Source of the DNA: Omphiscola glabra
Taxonomy: Eukaryota; Mollusca; Gastropoda; Lymnaeidae
Reading direction: 5' to 3'
Length of the DNA stretch: 64,000 bases
NCBI GenBank assembly: GCA_964017045.1
Contig: OZ024810.1
Span: forward strand, 15,426,704 to 15,490,703
Both the position numbers and the translations under genes were made by a program. Every line of letters begins with the position of its first letter. Positions within the stretch are counted from its first letter, which is position 1. Below the pieces are notes generated by a model. The model did no database searches, was not told the DNA's origin, and was given only the letters and a program-made list of their open reading frames with translations. Of this stretch, positions 48,401 to 63,400 are shown piece after piece.

Positions 48401-51400
48401 GGTGCAGAGCAATGAGAGGTGGGAAGAAGCTAAATAAAAGTACGAGAAGGGTAAGAGAATAGGAGATCTAAATGGTTTAAGTGTAGGTTGGTAACGGGGG
48501 TTGAAGGGAAAGTTGTGGAGTTGATTACCGGTAAAGTTGACCACCAAAAATAAAGTATATGATAAGAATGATATGCTAGGGGGAATAAGGAGATGAATCA
48601 TTTGATTAGGAGTGCGAAAAAGATGTTTTAGGTAAAGGGTAGTTTTAGGAAAGTGTGGAGTTTGGGTTCCGATCGAGTGTGTAAAAATGTTAATAGGTTA
48701 CAAAGTCGCAAGGAATAAGGGTAAAGCAAGGGAGAGAGCGTTAGGCGAGTTTAAGAATGACAAGGGAGGAAAAAATAAGAGGCTGGTGTTATTGTATTCA
48801 GTCTATTCGAAGAGTTGTTGATTGGAATATGAACTTTCGCCTCAGTTTCTTGAGGCACAACGAAAATAACAAAAACAGGTGCCCGAACCTTTGGCAATGA
48901 ACACTAGTCCAAAGACACAGAGTACAAGTTTACATCGTGCCCTAGCTGAAACTTTTTATAGTTAGCCGAGTACGGCTCTGCGTTACAGAAGTGTGGGGTG
49001 GCACAGCCAAGCAGATTTAGCTAGTTGCCTTAGTGCAGGCAGGGACAATAAAGAGCGATTAAATCCGGACCCTTTCAAAAATAGTTAATAATATTAGTAC
49101 AACAAACATCAAGTGATTGTGTGTTTTACCCGCAGATCAAGGCAGTACTCGTACTATTCGAATCGAAACTTTACCAGTAGATTTTTACACGACTGTTGAA
49201 AACGTTACATTTAATGAAATAGATGCAAGCTGCAAAAGAGCGCTTCAAGATGGAACAAATTTCAGGTAAAGTGAGTGGAGTGGGATTCTTAACGTCTTCT
49301 AAAGAGCGGTCACTAAGTTGTTTTTTTTCATGGTAACTTGGTAACAATAAAGATTTAGAGCCAGCATCAAAGTGGTCCTCACACAAATGCTTAGTGAATC
49401 GTCACAATTTTAGTGACGAAAACAGCCGATTTGATAGTAAAATAAAACATATATATGGCATCATTCCGTCTTCGCGAGACGATGGAGTAGCTATGTAAAC
49501 TACGAGTGGCTCTCTAGGCCAATACTGGAATGGCAATCTCGACTGCATATCTTGCAGGAGAATATTGATTCCTGGTTAGATTTGACCTTCCGTATTGTAC
49601 TTTTTGTTGCAAGGGCTTTGTTTCGCGTATCCTCTGCCTTTTTGATTACTTCGTACACTGCTGTTCGCTAGCTGGAACGTTGTACGGTAATGATCTCCCA
49701 TTCGTTGTTTTCGATGTTGGCTTCCCTGAAACTCGTTTGCAAATGTCCATAAATCTCAGGCGTGGCCGTCCAATAAGTATTTTCCCCTCTGCCAACTCTC
49801 CATACAGAAGCATCTAAGAGATACGACCTTCCTCGATTCTCCATACATGGCCTAACCAGTGAAGGCGCCTCTTGCTAAGCACGTTCCAAGATTGTGTGTT
49901 AGGCACCTTGTCCTGCCATCGAATGCGTAAAATGCGACGCAGACATTTTTAATGGAAGGAAGCTGTTGAGTGTCTGCTCATGACTGGTTTATGTGTTGTA
50001 CATTTCACTGACATATAGGAGCGAACTAAGCATACAAGCCTGGTAGGCTCTTAATTTTGTTTTATCATTTAGAATGTGATTTATTCCACACCCGCTTATT
50101 CATTTTAGTCATAGTTTCGATCCTGATTGTTATATCTTCATCAACGGAGAGAGAACTCGAAATATTGGATACAGGGTATGTAAAAGGCTCAACAACCGAC
50201 AAATAGTGGCCCTCAATAGATATGATTGGAGGGGATGGTGCTTGTTGCATCATTACATGTGTTTTCTGTAGACTAATTGACAGTTCAAACTCTTTACAAG
50301 CGTGTGATAGACGATTAACTAGCCGCTGGAGACTTTCTTCTGTGTGAGATGTTAAGGCGGCATAGTCAGCGAACAGCAATTCACGAATTAGTTCCCTTTT
50401 TACCTTGGTCTTTGCACGAAGGCGGGCGATTTTGACCATCCTAACATTAGATCTGATAGGTATGTACACTCCATATGATTTTGAGAAGTCGTGAGTGACA
50501 CCCTATTCTTTGCAAGATACTGAACAGGCCATTCCGACTTACTCAGTCGAATGCCCTTGTCAGATCTAAGAAAGCAATATATGCTGTTCACGACCTTTCT
50601 CCTGCATTGGGCGTAACGACAATATCATGTCTATAGTTGAACGCCCACTCCGGAAGCCACACTGGGACTCTGGGTAGACGCGGTTAGCCAGCCACTGCAA
50701 TCATTTAAGGGCATCACGAGAAAACGTCTTTCCAACAAAGACAATGAGATAAATTTCTCGGTAGCTATTATAATCCTTTCGATCCCCTTTGTTTTTTAAA
50801 AAGGTTACGAATGTGACTGTTTCCCAACACAGATCATGAAAAGGGTTGAAGTAGTATAGCTTTTTAAAAACATTTTTGAGGACATCCGGGGTAATGCCGT
50901 CAATCTCTGGTGCCTTCCCCTAACTTCTTTTATAAAAAAGCCATTTCATGCCTCGGGAATATGACAAGGGATGCTAAATAAAATATACAGAACCTCATCC
51001 CCTTAAACAAGCGGATGAGGCACATTTTCTGGATGCGTTTCATAGGAGCTTAACTCACTTGACGACACAACAAGGTGAGAAATAGCAATGTCGTTATTAC
51101 GATTAAGAGACGGAAGGGTCTCCCAATCCTGGTCCTAATATCGAGAGATCAGAGAGGTGTTGCAATGAATAAGACGCGAGCCTAAAAAACACTCTGCTGC
51201 CTAAAAAAAATATTTATTTAGACATATAATTTATCCATAAGTCGTAGAGATATGCAATTTTTCGTCAAACTGTATCTATAATTCTTATACCTTTTCAATT
51301 ATTGGCGTAAATATTCAGTTGTATGAACATTCAGCTACCTACTCACATACTGAGTGACACACATGCATTTTTAAATCTAACATGTAAACATTTAGTTAAA

Positions 51401-54400
51401 GATTAAAGATATCTTCTATTAAACGAGATGCTCAAGTGGCTAAATAAGTTCCACCAACCCTGCCAATAAGTTAATAATTCGTGTATTTTCAATTAAAAGG
51501 GTGACCTCTGACTACGAAAGAAAAATGCTCATATCATATGGGAACGCGTCAATCAATCTTGGCTACATAAACAACCTAACAGAACTCTTTTGGCTCGACG
51601 CTGAACAGTTCCAAGGCTGTAGCGCTGTGGCCGTGGGCTCTTCTCAATTCGTAAGACTTCCTTTTAAACATTTTAAGATCTGTTCATTTTCATTATATCT
51701 TAATATCAAGAGTAAATATGCACACCTCGGAGCATCTTTGTTTTGATGAGACTCATTGATTTTGTATTCAGCCAATACCACAAAACTAGACATCATAGTT
51801 ACATCAAATCTTTATCGCATTCTACATATCCATTGTATTTAGGTCTCATGATCAATCTCGGACGGATCCATAGCAAAATGTCATAGAATACATTATGGTA
51901 ACTTATCTTAAACAAAGAAGGATATAGTAAACCGCTACATGTCGCGGGAGAAAAACGGTTTGCGTTCTGACAATTATAACATTGGATGCCTAACAATCTC
52001 TGCTAGATTTAATTTTATTGCACCATCCTTTGCCTTCCCACAGGTACAACACGAGTACACACCCTTGCCGTGCGGCACGCGCCTGAGAGTCTTGTGTCAA
52101 CTGAACAAGTTAGATAACTGTGAGTGACGTCCTCTTAAAACGTAGCAGAAATTCACTGCAACAAATTACGCCTTCCCTTTTTAGACGAATTTTTTTCTTC
52201 ACGTTGTCTTTTCATTACCGCATATCATTTCGAATTGTACTCTACAGTTTCAGACACGCCGCCTCCGGCATTGAAGATCACAGCGAACTGGCCGGGTGTT
52301 ACCTTGATCGGCAAGGAGATCCAAGCCCCTTCAAGACTAGTACGTCAGTTTGGCAGCTTGACAAACGACGTCTCCATTGAGTGTGTGACTTCCATAGGAA
52401 CAGTAAGATTGTTTGGGTGTATTAATTTGTTTAACTTTAAAAGATAAGGATCTTCTTTCAACGGGGTTTATTGATGAGTGATTCAGTGCTTCACTTGGGC
52501 GGTGATGATATTATGTTAGCGATTTAGAGACTCCCAGATGTGATTAACTGTACACTTATTTTTCTAGAGAATTTTTTAATTTACCGATGATGATCATTGT
52601 GAAATAATGATGCTTGCAACGAACCTGATGGTAGAGGAAATCAACCCCATTTAAACACAATGGGCTTAGCTTCTCTCCAAGAATATTAAAGTGGTTTTGG
52701 AAGCATCCTTAAAAAAATTTGAACATTGCATTGTCTAGTTTGGCTTTATTTTAAATTTTTTTTTTATTGACTTTAATTTCGGCTTTTTGAATTCATTTAT
52801 TTCTTGCGATTCATCTTATCATGCCCATAAACATTATTATTGACGAAATAACAAGCGTGTGCATGCATCACTGGTTTGTATTATAATTATGTAGTAGGCC
52901 TACTGCAGACCTGTTTACTTTTATATTTATGATATAGGTGACCAATTTAGATGTCTTTTGCGATTCTCCGTCGAGATCTGTCAGAAGAACAATTTTAAGG
53001 GACCCGTTTAAAAAAATAAATTCCCCAAACAGGGGATGAGGTAGGTTGGTCACCAAATGAAATAATTACATCACCAGCACGGTAAGACTAATGTGATGGT
53101 ACTAGGCTAAATATTAATTCAGGGATATCTTGCCAGCTGTTCACGAAAACACAAAGCATTAGTGTGACGATAACCGCGACACATTGTTTTGATATTTTTT
53201 ATAGCCTATAAGAGAGCCACAATGATTATTGTAGGTATATATTCTAGGTTGTAATTATATTATAAAGGCAATGGGCACTCAGTGGTCTATTTTGCATGAA
53301 ATCTCCCCCCCCCCCCCCCCCGGTCTAATTTTTCTCTTACCATACTACTTAAAAAAACATTTTTACGAAATTTAAATTACTTTTAAATTAAAATTTTAAA
53401 AGCCAAAATATTCATTATATGTTTATTTATGAATATTCACGATGATCTCATCTTTTATAAAAAAGAATGTAAATTTTGATACTCCCCCCCCCCTCATATC
53501 TTGAGGTATGCAGAATGTATGCGTAGACGAATGTCAAAATACCTAAATATTTCAATTTCGGCTTCCGCTTCGGTTTCGGCCGTAAGTCTCGTTGAGCTTT
53601 TGGTTTCGGCCTCAGTTTCGGCTGAAAGTCTCGTTAAGTTTTTGGTTCGGCTTCGGTTTCACCGAAAGTCATTTTAAAATTTCGTTCTAGTTTCGGCATT
53701 GGCCGGAATCTGAAAATCACTTTTCGGTCGGTCTCTACTGAGAAGTGACCTACTTCAAATATGATCTGATCATCTAAGGCGACGCAACTCTACCCCTACT
53801 GCAATTAATTTTCCACTCATGATCAGCGTCTTCATTCTTCGCCGAAGATATAATTTAGACTAGAACGTTCTATGGATCACCCGTTTGGGTTTGTTTTGGA
53901 TAAAAATTGCCTGCTTCTTTACTGATGGTCTAGCTGTCTTTAGGCAATCTGTTTCATAAAGGAGAACCCAGAATTCATTCTGATATTGGCGTGGATTCTC
54001 TGGTAGGATGGTCTTCAGTGCGATGTTAACATTTCTAACACTTGATTTGCTGTGACATCCTTTATTTCCTTGTCAAATTCATTATCGGATCACTTGGTAC
54101 TTAAAATCTATCACACCTTCCAGTAGGACGCTGTTCACAGACTGTGTCCTCCAATATGGCATACCTAACTGTTCTGCGCTTCATAAGTGTTTAATTAAAT
54201 TCCAGTCTGGTGTAAACAGTTATATAATCGTACAGCCAGTACTCATCGGGTATAAAAAGACATTTTTGGTACCGCAAGTCATCTTCTGGTAAAACAAGTC
54301 ATTTTATTGGCACATCTAGTCATTGTATGGTTCAAAAAGTCAACTTTCTATACACCCTGTCATTTTCTGGTATAATAAGTCATATAATGGTACGGCCAGA

Positions 54401-57400
54401 ATTTTATTACGTTTAAAATCAACCATATTAAATCGTCGTGAAAAGTAATTTAGTATCCACATTTACCTAAACATTTCTGTCTTTATCAATTTCTAGAAAA
54501 AAATAAGGTCACTAGAATGCATAGTTTCAGTTGGCATGTAAGTAAAAATCGAACGATTTTAGAATTAATAAAAACTCTATTTCCCCCTTCCCCACCTCCC
54601 CCGCTTTGAACAGTTTCAGGCAGTGACTTTCTATAAGAAAGGGATTCCAGTTATGACTCAGGACGTTACGCCTCCCATGGGCCACTATTTTAATTGGACA
54701 GTACAAGAAGTAAGTACAAACTTGTATCTTAATCAACATATTTGCTTGGAAATAAATGTCTTTGATAAATGTACAACGCACTTTGACAAATGCACCGGGC
54801 ACTTGGTTAAATGCCAAATAAACATTTATTTTTCAGAAAATTATATTATATTTGTATACACATATGTAAATAATTTATACAATATGTATATTGATTTATG
54901 TAATATATATATGATATATATATATATATATATTTATTTATTTACTAATAAATTGATTTTAATATTAGTATATTGTGTTGTATTGAATAAAATTAAGAAA
55001 TGTTAATACAGAGTGAATTTTCTGTTTTAAAGATCTATGACATTGATTTCAACCAATACTTTCACTGTGAGGTCAATAATCTAAAAGACGGCTCCATCCT
55101 ACAATCAGATTTTGCATTCTTACGCCTTACAGGTTAGTCTTCTATGAATTTATGCGTTTAAACATTTATATAAAGCATTTTAAAAAATCTATGATACCTT
55201 GTTGTACTGCTGGCGAAACTATCAAACGGAGCTATTGAAAACGAGCACGAAACTTATATGTTTTCAATTAATAGAACAAGGTATGGACGCTGTACTCGAA
55301 TACAGGACAACAGAAAAAGAACGTTTTGGCTAAGAGCCTTCTGGGCAGACAGGACAAATAAAATTACGACAAGAAACAGAAACTAGTTATAAAACTTAAG
55401 TGTTATTGCCGGAAGTTGGATTTTCCAAAACCATGATCACGGAAATTTTAAGAATTTGTATATTATTAATGTGAAAAATAAGATCTTACCGGACAAAAAT
55501 ATTCTGGAGATTTGTAAAATATAAGAAAAAAAGAAAAAAAAAATTAGGGAAGTCGAGGATCATTATTAGGAGAGTATTTGTCTAATTACATATGTGGATA
55601 TTGTGCCAAAAAGCTGAATTAACTCTCTCTCTCTCGTACATGAAATCAATGCCGTGTTGGATACATCTGATATTTCTTTATGTTTATCTCAGTTCAAAGT
55701 TCAAGATTCGATTATTCCAATGAGCATCACTCAATATTTAGCGGAACGAAATTTGTCTTTTCGAGGAAATTCAGACACAATTTTTACACCAAAAAATTGG
55801 AATTTGTCTTTAAAAACTCACGTTCACTATTGTAGACAAACTTTGAAAACGAAATAATTACCTTGTTAGGAAATGCTGTTCGAGAAAATATTATTAATTG
55901 AGCTTAATCAGCCAAATATTTCAGCTTTTTTGTGATTGCCCACCACAAATGAGTCTAGTGGAACAGCTGTCATTTACTTAGAGATTTTTAGATGTAGAGG
56001 ATGTGTCAATTAAAATAACATGTTATAGAAACTACAGGTCAAAATTATATGAGAGTAAAATTGATTTTTTTTAACGGAGAACAAACTAGACCTACATAAC
56101 TGCAGAGGCCAGGACTACGACAATGGTGTCAATGTGAAGGTAGCAAATAAAAGAGTGCAGGCGTGGATTATGAAGGAAAATATGCCCCGTGGATGTCATA
56201 ACCTAAACTTAGTTTTAGTGACAGTGCAACAAGTTGCCTGGAATCCATTTTTCTCCTTGCCCAGTTCATATATTTTTTCTTATCCCGCCTCTAATGGACG
56301 ATGGAGAAAAAGCATGCTAAGTGCTTCACTGTAAAATCTTTAGTCGGGATTAGATGGGAGTGTAGAATTGAATGCATCAAAGCCATTGAACTTTCAGTAA
56401 TGTCTGCGTCTGATGTTGTAGTGCGACATGAAGTAGAAAGTCTTGTATCACAAATAAAAATTATGTTTTTAGTGATGATAAATGTGTGGTCATCGAAATT
56501 ATACCTGACACCTCTCTGGAACTATGCTGCAGTTCCAGTAATGATTACTGTCTGTGATTATTTAATTAATAGTCATGCAAATGGATTTGGAAATGCATTA
56601 GAGTCAACCACAAAAGATACAGAGAATTAGATGTAAAGACCATATTTTAGAAATAAAAGGATACTGAGAAGGAGAAAGGTAATGTTTAAATATGATTGCA
56701 CAGACGATGTTAAATGCAGATGACATCGAACGATTCTCGTGTTCAATACAATACTGGACAGAGCTATACGTTTTTGATCAGAGTATTTTGAACATGTGCA
56801 AAATTTCAATGACACATGGGGAATTTTAAATGACCTAAAATATTTCAGACAATGATAAGCTCAGAATATCAAGTCAAGATTTGGAGATTAAGTTAAGGTA
56901 TCAAGACAATAGCGATATTAATGGATGATATCTTTTGACTAAACTAGATATAGCCAAAGAACTATTTTATCATGATGTAAAGCCTGAAATAGATGTCACT
57001 AAATTCATAAACACTAATAAGTTACGGGATGTCATGTCAAATCTTTGGGTAACATTAAGAAAAATGCTTAAAATACCCACTACTTTAGCTGGTGTAGAGG
57101 GAACATATTTACGATCATTCATGGCTCAAGACAGAGTAAATTCTTAGGTGATTTTGTCGATAGAAAATGATATTACAAAGACTATAAATATAGAAAGTAC
57201 AATTAAAAGATTTGCTGAAATAAAGTTAAGAAAAACATTATCATTGCTTATTTTTTGCTATTAAAAGAAAAGTAATAATCTCCTCTCCTAACCCTTAAGT
57301 TTTTTCCTTGCAAAATTGTGTTTGATTATACTTTTAAGGAAAGCTTAAGTTAAGCTTTCCTGGGGCAACCGTAGTGTCGGCTCTAATGATCAACTCAATC

Positions 57401-60400
57401 AAAGAAGAACAAACCATAAGAAGTTTCAATTAGAATTTTGATATCAAAATCTCAAACCCAATTATGTTACAGATTTGAACTTTAGTATACATTTCGATGT
57501 GAAACTAAATTATCACAATCTTTCAATATTCGGCATTATTCGTAGATTTCCAAAAAAATTACAAACATTCTTAGTATACAAACATATTCACCACATTAAG
57601 GAATATATTGTCACGTGTATTTGTTACAAGTTACCTCTTTTCTAGCGGCTACCTTGTTATTGTAGTTAGCGTTACTTTATCACTACTTTACTGCACAAGA
57701 TATTTGGAATGGGATGGTTACCTTATCATCAAATATATTTTAAATTTTCTTTTTGCTGGCATCCGTCCGTCACAATGTGACGATGGTGTAGACTTCGCAG
57801 GACGAAATCCAAAAGAACAGGGAATATTCTTCTGGAATTATAAGCTGGTTCCCTAAAGCAAATCGTCCCTCTATACCACACTGGATAACCCAAAAGAACA
57901 TCATGTAAATAATACATATTGGCACTAGTGGCGTCGCAGAATTTGCATCAATGATATCCACCTACCAGATTACATCTCCGGGCTTTAATTCAAAGTATCT
58001 TTCTCTTAGATGAGTTGCCATCAAAGGCTAAGGAGTCCCATCCACTCGGGGGTGCTGGTGATGTGTTTGCTTGTATGGTCTTTGTTGGGACTGAGCTCCA
58101 AAACATGAACTTGAGATTGACTCAGTTTAGATCACTGGGCCACCCATCATCAATTTACTTAAACAGATATTTGGTATAGGATGGGTTACCTTATCCCTAA
58201 TTTTCTGGACAAGACATTCATATTTTCTTCGCCAGATTACGAGATATATTCACTGCACATTGACCTGATGTCCAATAACATGGCGGATACACTTGCCGCG
58301 GTGATGCTCAAGGCTTCGTTACTTAATCAATGGGCTCCACAAACCGTTGATGCCAGCGCCAGAAATATTTCACTCAATCCAACTATTACACCACCTGCTA
58401 TGCGTTCTTTATCGAATGGGTCAACCCTCGTTGACCTCCAAAACAGCCTGGATGATGTTGTAAGACCCTTGCAGGGTTGGCGGATAAAACCTATGCTCTT
58501 TACGTATGTTCTTTGGTATTAATGTAGTCTTAGCATTATTCGTTATCTTTACTTAACATAGTTAATTATTTTCACGTAACACTGTTTGTTACTTCACTTA
58601 ACACTGTTTGTTACATTCACTTAACACCGTTTGTTACTTTCACTTAACACTGTTTGCTACCTTTACTTGACAGCCTTTAGGATAGCGGCATCGCTTCCCC
58701 AACCGTTGCACATATGCCAATATATGGATGCAGCAACGTACCCGAACCAGAACCAGTTTGTTAGCTTCATTTAACATTTTTAGATAGTGTTATAGTATAG
58801 CCTATGTCTTGGCATATTTATTTTTTTCCTTTTATGGTTGAGCTACTTTAGCCACCACCATTCGTCTCCTCTGGTATGCCTTGAAATTGACGTCGCCGCA
58901 AAATTTTGCTGTGACACCCTTTTTACCCAACCTTCTGTCTATTCGAAAAAAAAGTTGTTTTTCGTTCCACTGCGCTCTAAATGTTCTAAAGATTTCCTTC
59001 AGGTGACGTAATTTCTAGAGTTATTTTACTAGAACGTTCTTATTTAAATCCCTATCAACATAGGCCGACAGATCTCTTGGCAGAGACAAAGCGAGAGAGC
59101 GCGAAAAGGGAAACGTTTGTGAGAGCACAGACGTTGTATAATTGAGTGTGTCGATTATTTTTTTTCTGTTTTTGAGGAGTGTACTTTTTACCCTTTGTTC
59201 AAACAACATTACATGATAACAATTATAAGCAATGATATACAATAAAGTATTTGCATTATTTCTTTTGAACAACTAACTTAAAATATTTTAACTTAGAGCA
59301 ACGTATTGTATGTTTTGTATCAACTCATGTAATCACATGAAGTGTATATAATATTTTTGTGTGTAAATGGAGTCAACTATCAATTTTTTATCAATTACAA
59401 ATGGCAAATCTTTATCTTATATTTCTTAAAATTCAATGAACTCAAGATTTCTGTGTTTTATTTGTGTTGTTTTTTTTGGTGGTTTTTTTGTGTTTTTTTA
59501 CAACTTCACAATAGGCTATCCCCAAATGATGACAGAAAGAGTCTTGTGGCGTATTTTTACCAGAACGTTTCCGAAACACAAACCATTGAAGACATGAACC
59601 AGACAATGTTTGAACTTGCATCGGAAAACATAACGGAACTTTTTCAAAAGGTATTAATGGGACAATAGCATCAGTGGCAAAACTATTTTTTGTAGATATG
59701 CTAGCAAGTATAAGTGAATCCCAAGTTGGATCTCTTTGGAATCCCTGGTTCTTTTGCCAAACTGTTAATTCTACCCTGTCTAAATGATTTTTATACAACC
59801 TGATTCTGGGTGATGTGGAACACTGCTCTTCGGTTTGATGTTAATACCATCCGCTTCTGTGTGATGTTAATGCCATGTTTTGCTGGGAAATGTTTGTACC
59901 ATCCTCTTCTATGGGGTTTTCGTACAATCCTCATCTGGGGGATGTCATTACCATCCTCTTATCGGTGATGTTAATACATCTTCTTTTGGGGGATTTTCGT
60001 ACATCATCTTCTGAGGGATATTTGTACCATCTTCTTCTTGTGGATGTTCGTACCAGCCAATTCTGGGAGATGTTAGTACCATCCCCTTCCTTAATTAGAA
60101 TATCCTGTATTAGTCCATTGTGTCATTTATCTATGATGTAACATGATACAGCTGTCGTCTTCTGTAGCTTGATACAGCTGTCGTATCCTGTTGCCTGATA
60201 CAGATGTCGTCTCTTGTAGCCTGATACAGATGTCGTCTCCTATAGCCTGTTACAGATGTCGTCTCCTGTTGGCTGATAAAGATGTCGCCTCCTGTTGCCA
60301 AATAAAGATGGCCCTTGTCCATTTGTTCATACCGTCTTTTCTCGTCTGCTCAATTCCTTACATAGCATCTAATGCAGGGGTCTGGAACCAATGGCTCGAG

Positions 60401-63400
60401 AGCCAGATGAGGCTCTATTGATGGCTGCATGTGGCTTGCAGACAAATGGTCAATTATAAAAAAAAAATTCTTTAGACTCCTTTGATCTACATATTAATTG
60501 CATATCAATATTTCATTCTACAAATGAGCATAAGTCTACTGCAGCTCAGCATCAGAAGTGGTAAAGGAGATAAAGTCTACTGCAGCTCAGCATCAAAAGT
60601 GGTAAAGGAGATAAAGTCTACTGCAGCTCAGCATCAGAAGTGCTAAAGGAGATAAACTCCGCTGACCTAAAAGACAGAAAAATAGCAACCCTACTTGAAT
60701 TTTTAGTTTTAAATAATGTATGGCTCTCACAGAATTACGTTTCAAAATATGTGGTGTCCATTGCTCTCACAGAATTACGTTTCAAAATATGTGGTGTCCA
60801 TGGCTCTCTCAGACAAAAAGGTTCCCGACCCCTGATCTGTGATAAAATCTCAATTTTACTTTGTATTAAGTTGTCGATGTTTGCAATCACTGATTTAATC
60901 AATTATTTCTCAATTCCATTAATTCTGATTTTCTTGCTTTCTCTTTTTACTCCAACTTACCACTAACTCCAGAGATCCAATGAACTACCACAATTCGATG
61001 TCACGTCTGTTCAAGTGCTAAGCATTGACTGGTGCTGGCCTGTACATCGGTCAGACAACATTACCAACGACAATTACACACTCACCAAGTCTATACTAGG
61101 AACAGTCTGGAAGAGTCCAAATACATGTGCACAAGGTAGTGTACCTAGGCGCCAACTCTACAATTATATATTATTCATGACAATTTCGTTTAAACATTTA
61201 AAGAAAACGACTGTTAATTTTTTTTTAAACGAGAATAACCAGTACACATTTACACTTTTATAATAATATTGACTCAATGTCCTTGCAATGTCCATACAGA
61301 CAACAAAACACTGCTGACCATTGCATGTGAGGGAGACAAGATCATTGGACTATATTGGACACGTCGTGTAAACCCGCTCTGTGACTACTACTCAGCTAAT
61401 AATTCTGAGAGAACTAATGCCACATACAGGCTACGCGATCTAGCGCAGGTTGGATTCCCTTTTTTCACAATATAATTTTATTTACAGATCTTACTTTAGT
61501 TGGGGATTTGTTGATGTAAGAAAATACGGGAACAACATTGATTGTTTTAACTTCTGGAGAAGTTTATAAAAAAAACTAGTGAGTACTCGTCATGCGTTGC
61601 AATGCCACTCATAAAAAGGAATGTGTTGGCATTTTAATTATGTTTCTTGAAGAGATTTTAAATACACAATTTTTTTTCCGCCTGGTGCATACGCGAATAA
61701 ATCGGAAGGTTTTCTGACACGAGAGCAGGCCACATACAGCTGTCCATGGGAGAAGCATGGGTTTTCCAAATTTAGTCCACACACTTGTAGCGACTGTCCC
61801 TGTGCTTTGTTGATGGTCATTGCAAATGCGAGTCCCATCGGAAACTGCAAACGTTTGAATTCAAATGGCATATCTGTTGGAATCATTGGGATGAATGGCA
61901 GCAGTAAATCTTCTCCTTTTAATTTTCCATTTAAAATATTAGCTTCGATGATATTGTTCATTATGTTTTTCACTGAAGGCTTGGTGCCGTTACAAAGTCG
62001 TGGTGGATTTATGTTTCGTAAAAGAATGATAGGCACGCCAATTTTCAGTGATAAAACGTTCGACGGGATGAATGGCAAGTCAAGTGAATCCAAGAATTCC
62101 GTTGGATAATTGCCAACTTCGTCTTGATTCAATACAGTATCGATGGACTTGTACGTTGTCGTTTCGTGTGGTATTTCATTTTGAATGCTTAAGTTGATGG
62201 CATTGAAATCGTAGTTTTTGGCTGCTAATATAGCATGTGTACTGAGCCACTGATGATTTTTTAAATTTAGTGCGATATTTGGAAAAACTTTATGAATCAA
62301 TTCGTCAGTGGTTGCTGTAATTTTACAGAAACTTGTTGGAAATGCGAAACATTGTGTGGATTCATCGATTGTCATTTTTCCATTCCCAATGGCTAGCATT
62401 TGTTTTGTGAAACGTTCAGCGAATGCATTATTGCGTAGTTGTACACGCATATTGGTCTTCAAAGTCAATTTCTGTACATGTTGCCATAAAACTGATGATT
62501 TGAGACATGCATTTAATTCATCGGCAGCTGTTGAACGGGGTATAACTGGTAGAGTTTGTCGAAAATCACCAGAAAATAAAATGAGTGCAACACCGAAGAG
62601 CTGTTCACTTTCTCTCAAATCCTTTAGTGTATGATGACGCCTTTCCAACGCTTTTTTTGTGCGGCATGGTACATTCCTCCCATAAATTGAGTTGACATAA
62701 TTGGAGTACTTTCCCCCATTCCAGAATGGGGGCTGTTCGACCACCATCCAAAAGAGTTGCTGCAATTTCAGATGATTCGATTTGCAGTGAAATATTTTTT
62801 GTTATCGTATGGTTGCCAAAATAATTGAAATTAGGAAAGTTTTGCCTGTGCCTCCGGGAGCATCTAGGAAATATAATCCACCGCTTCCACTTGTAATTGT
62901 ATGCATAATTCTGTCATACACTACGCGTTGTTCTGAACAAATGTACACAATTCTTCGATATCAAAGTTTCTTTCTCCTTGCAAATCACGATGGAAAATGT
63001 TGTTTGCAGATCAATTCAGAGCAGTCATTCCCAACTCTACCAGGGCTTTGTTAGCGATTGCCAAACACATGTCCTAAATCGAAACCAACGCCTCAGGATA
63101 CTCGTTTGGTGTAAATTGAATGTCCGGATTTTGATTCGTTGCATGCAAACGATGTAGGATGTCTTCACTAATTAGCCTTTTTATTTCCCCCAAAGATAAT
63201 TTTTTATTGATTTCTATAATGTTTATATGTTTTTCCTTTTTAAAAAAAATCCTAAAAGAGGTACATCACGCAAGATAATGTTGAGGACATTGTGAACGAA
63301 ACAAGACAGATAATCCTGGAGATGGACATCAACAAGGTTATACCTGAAGATGTCAGATATATCGCAGACATCTTCCAGAAGTCCAGTGACATCAGAGTTA

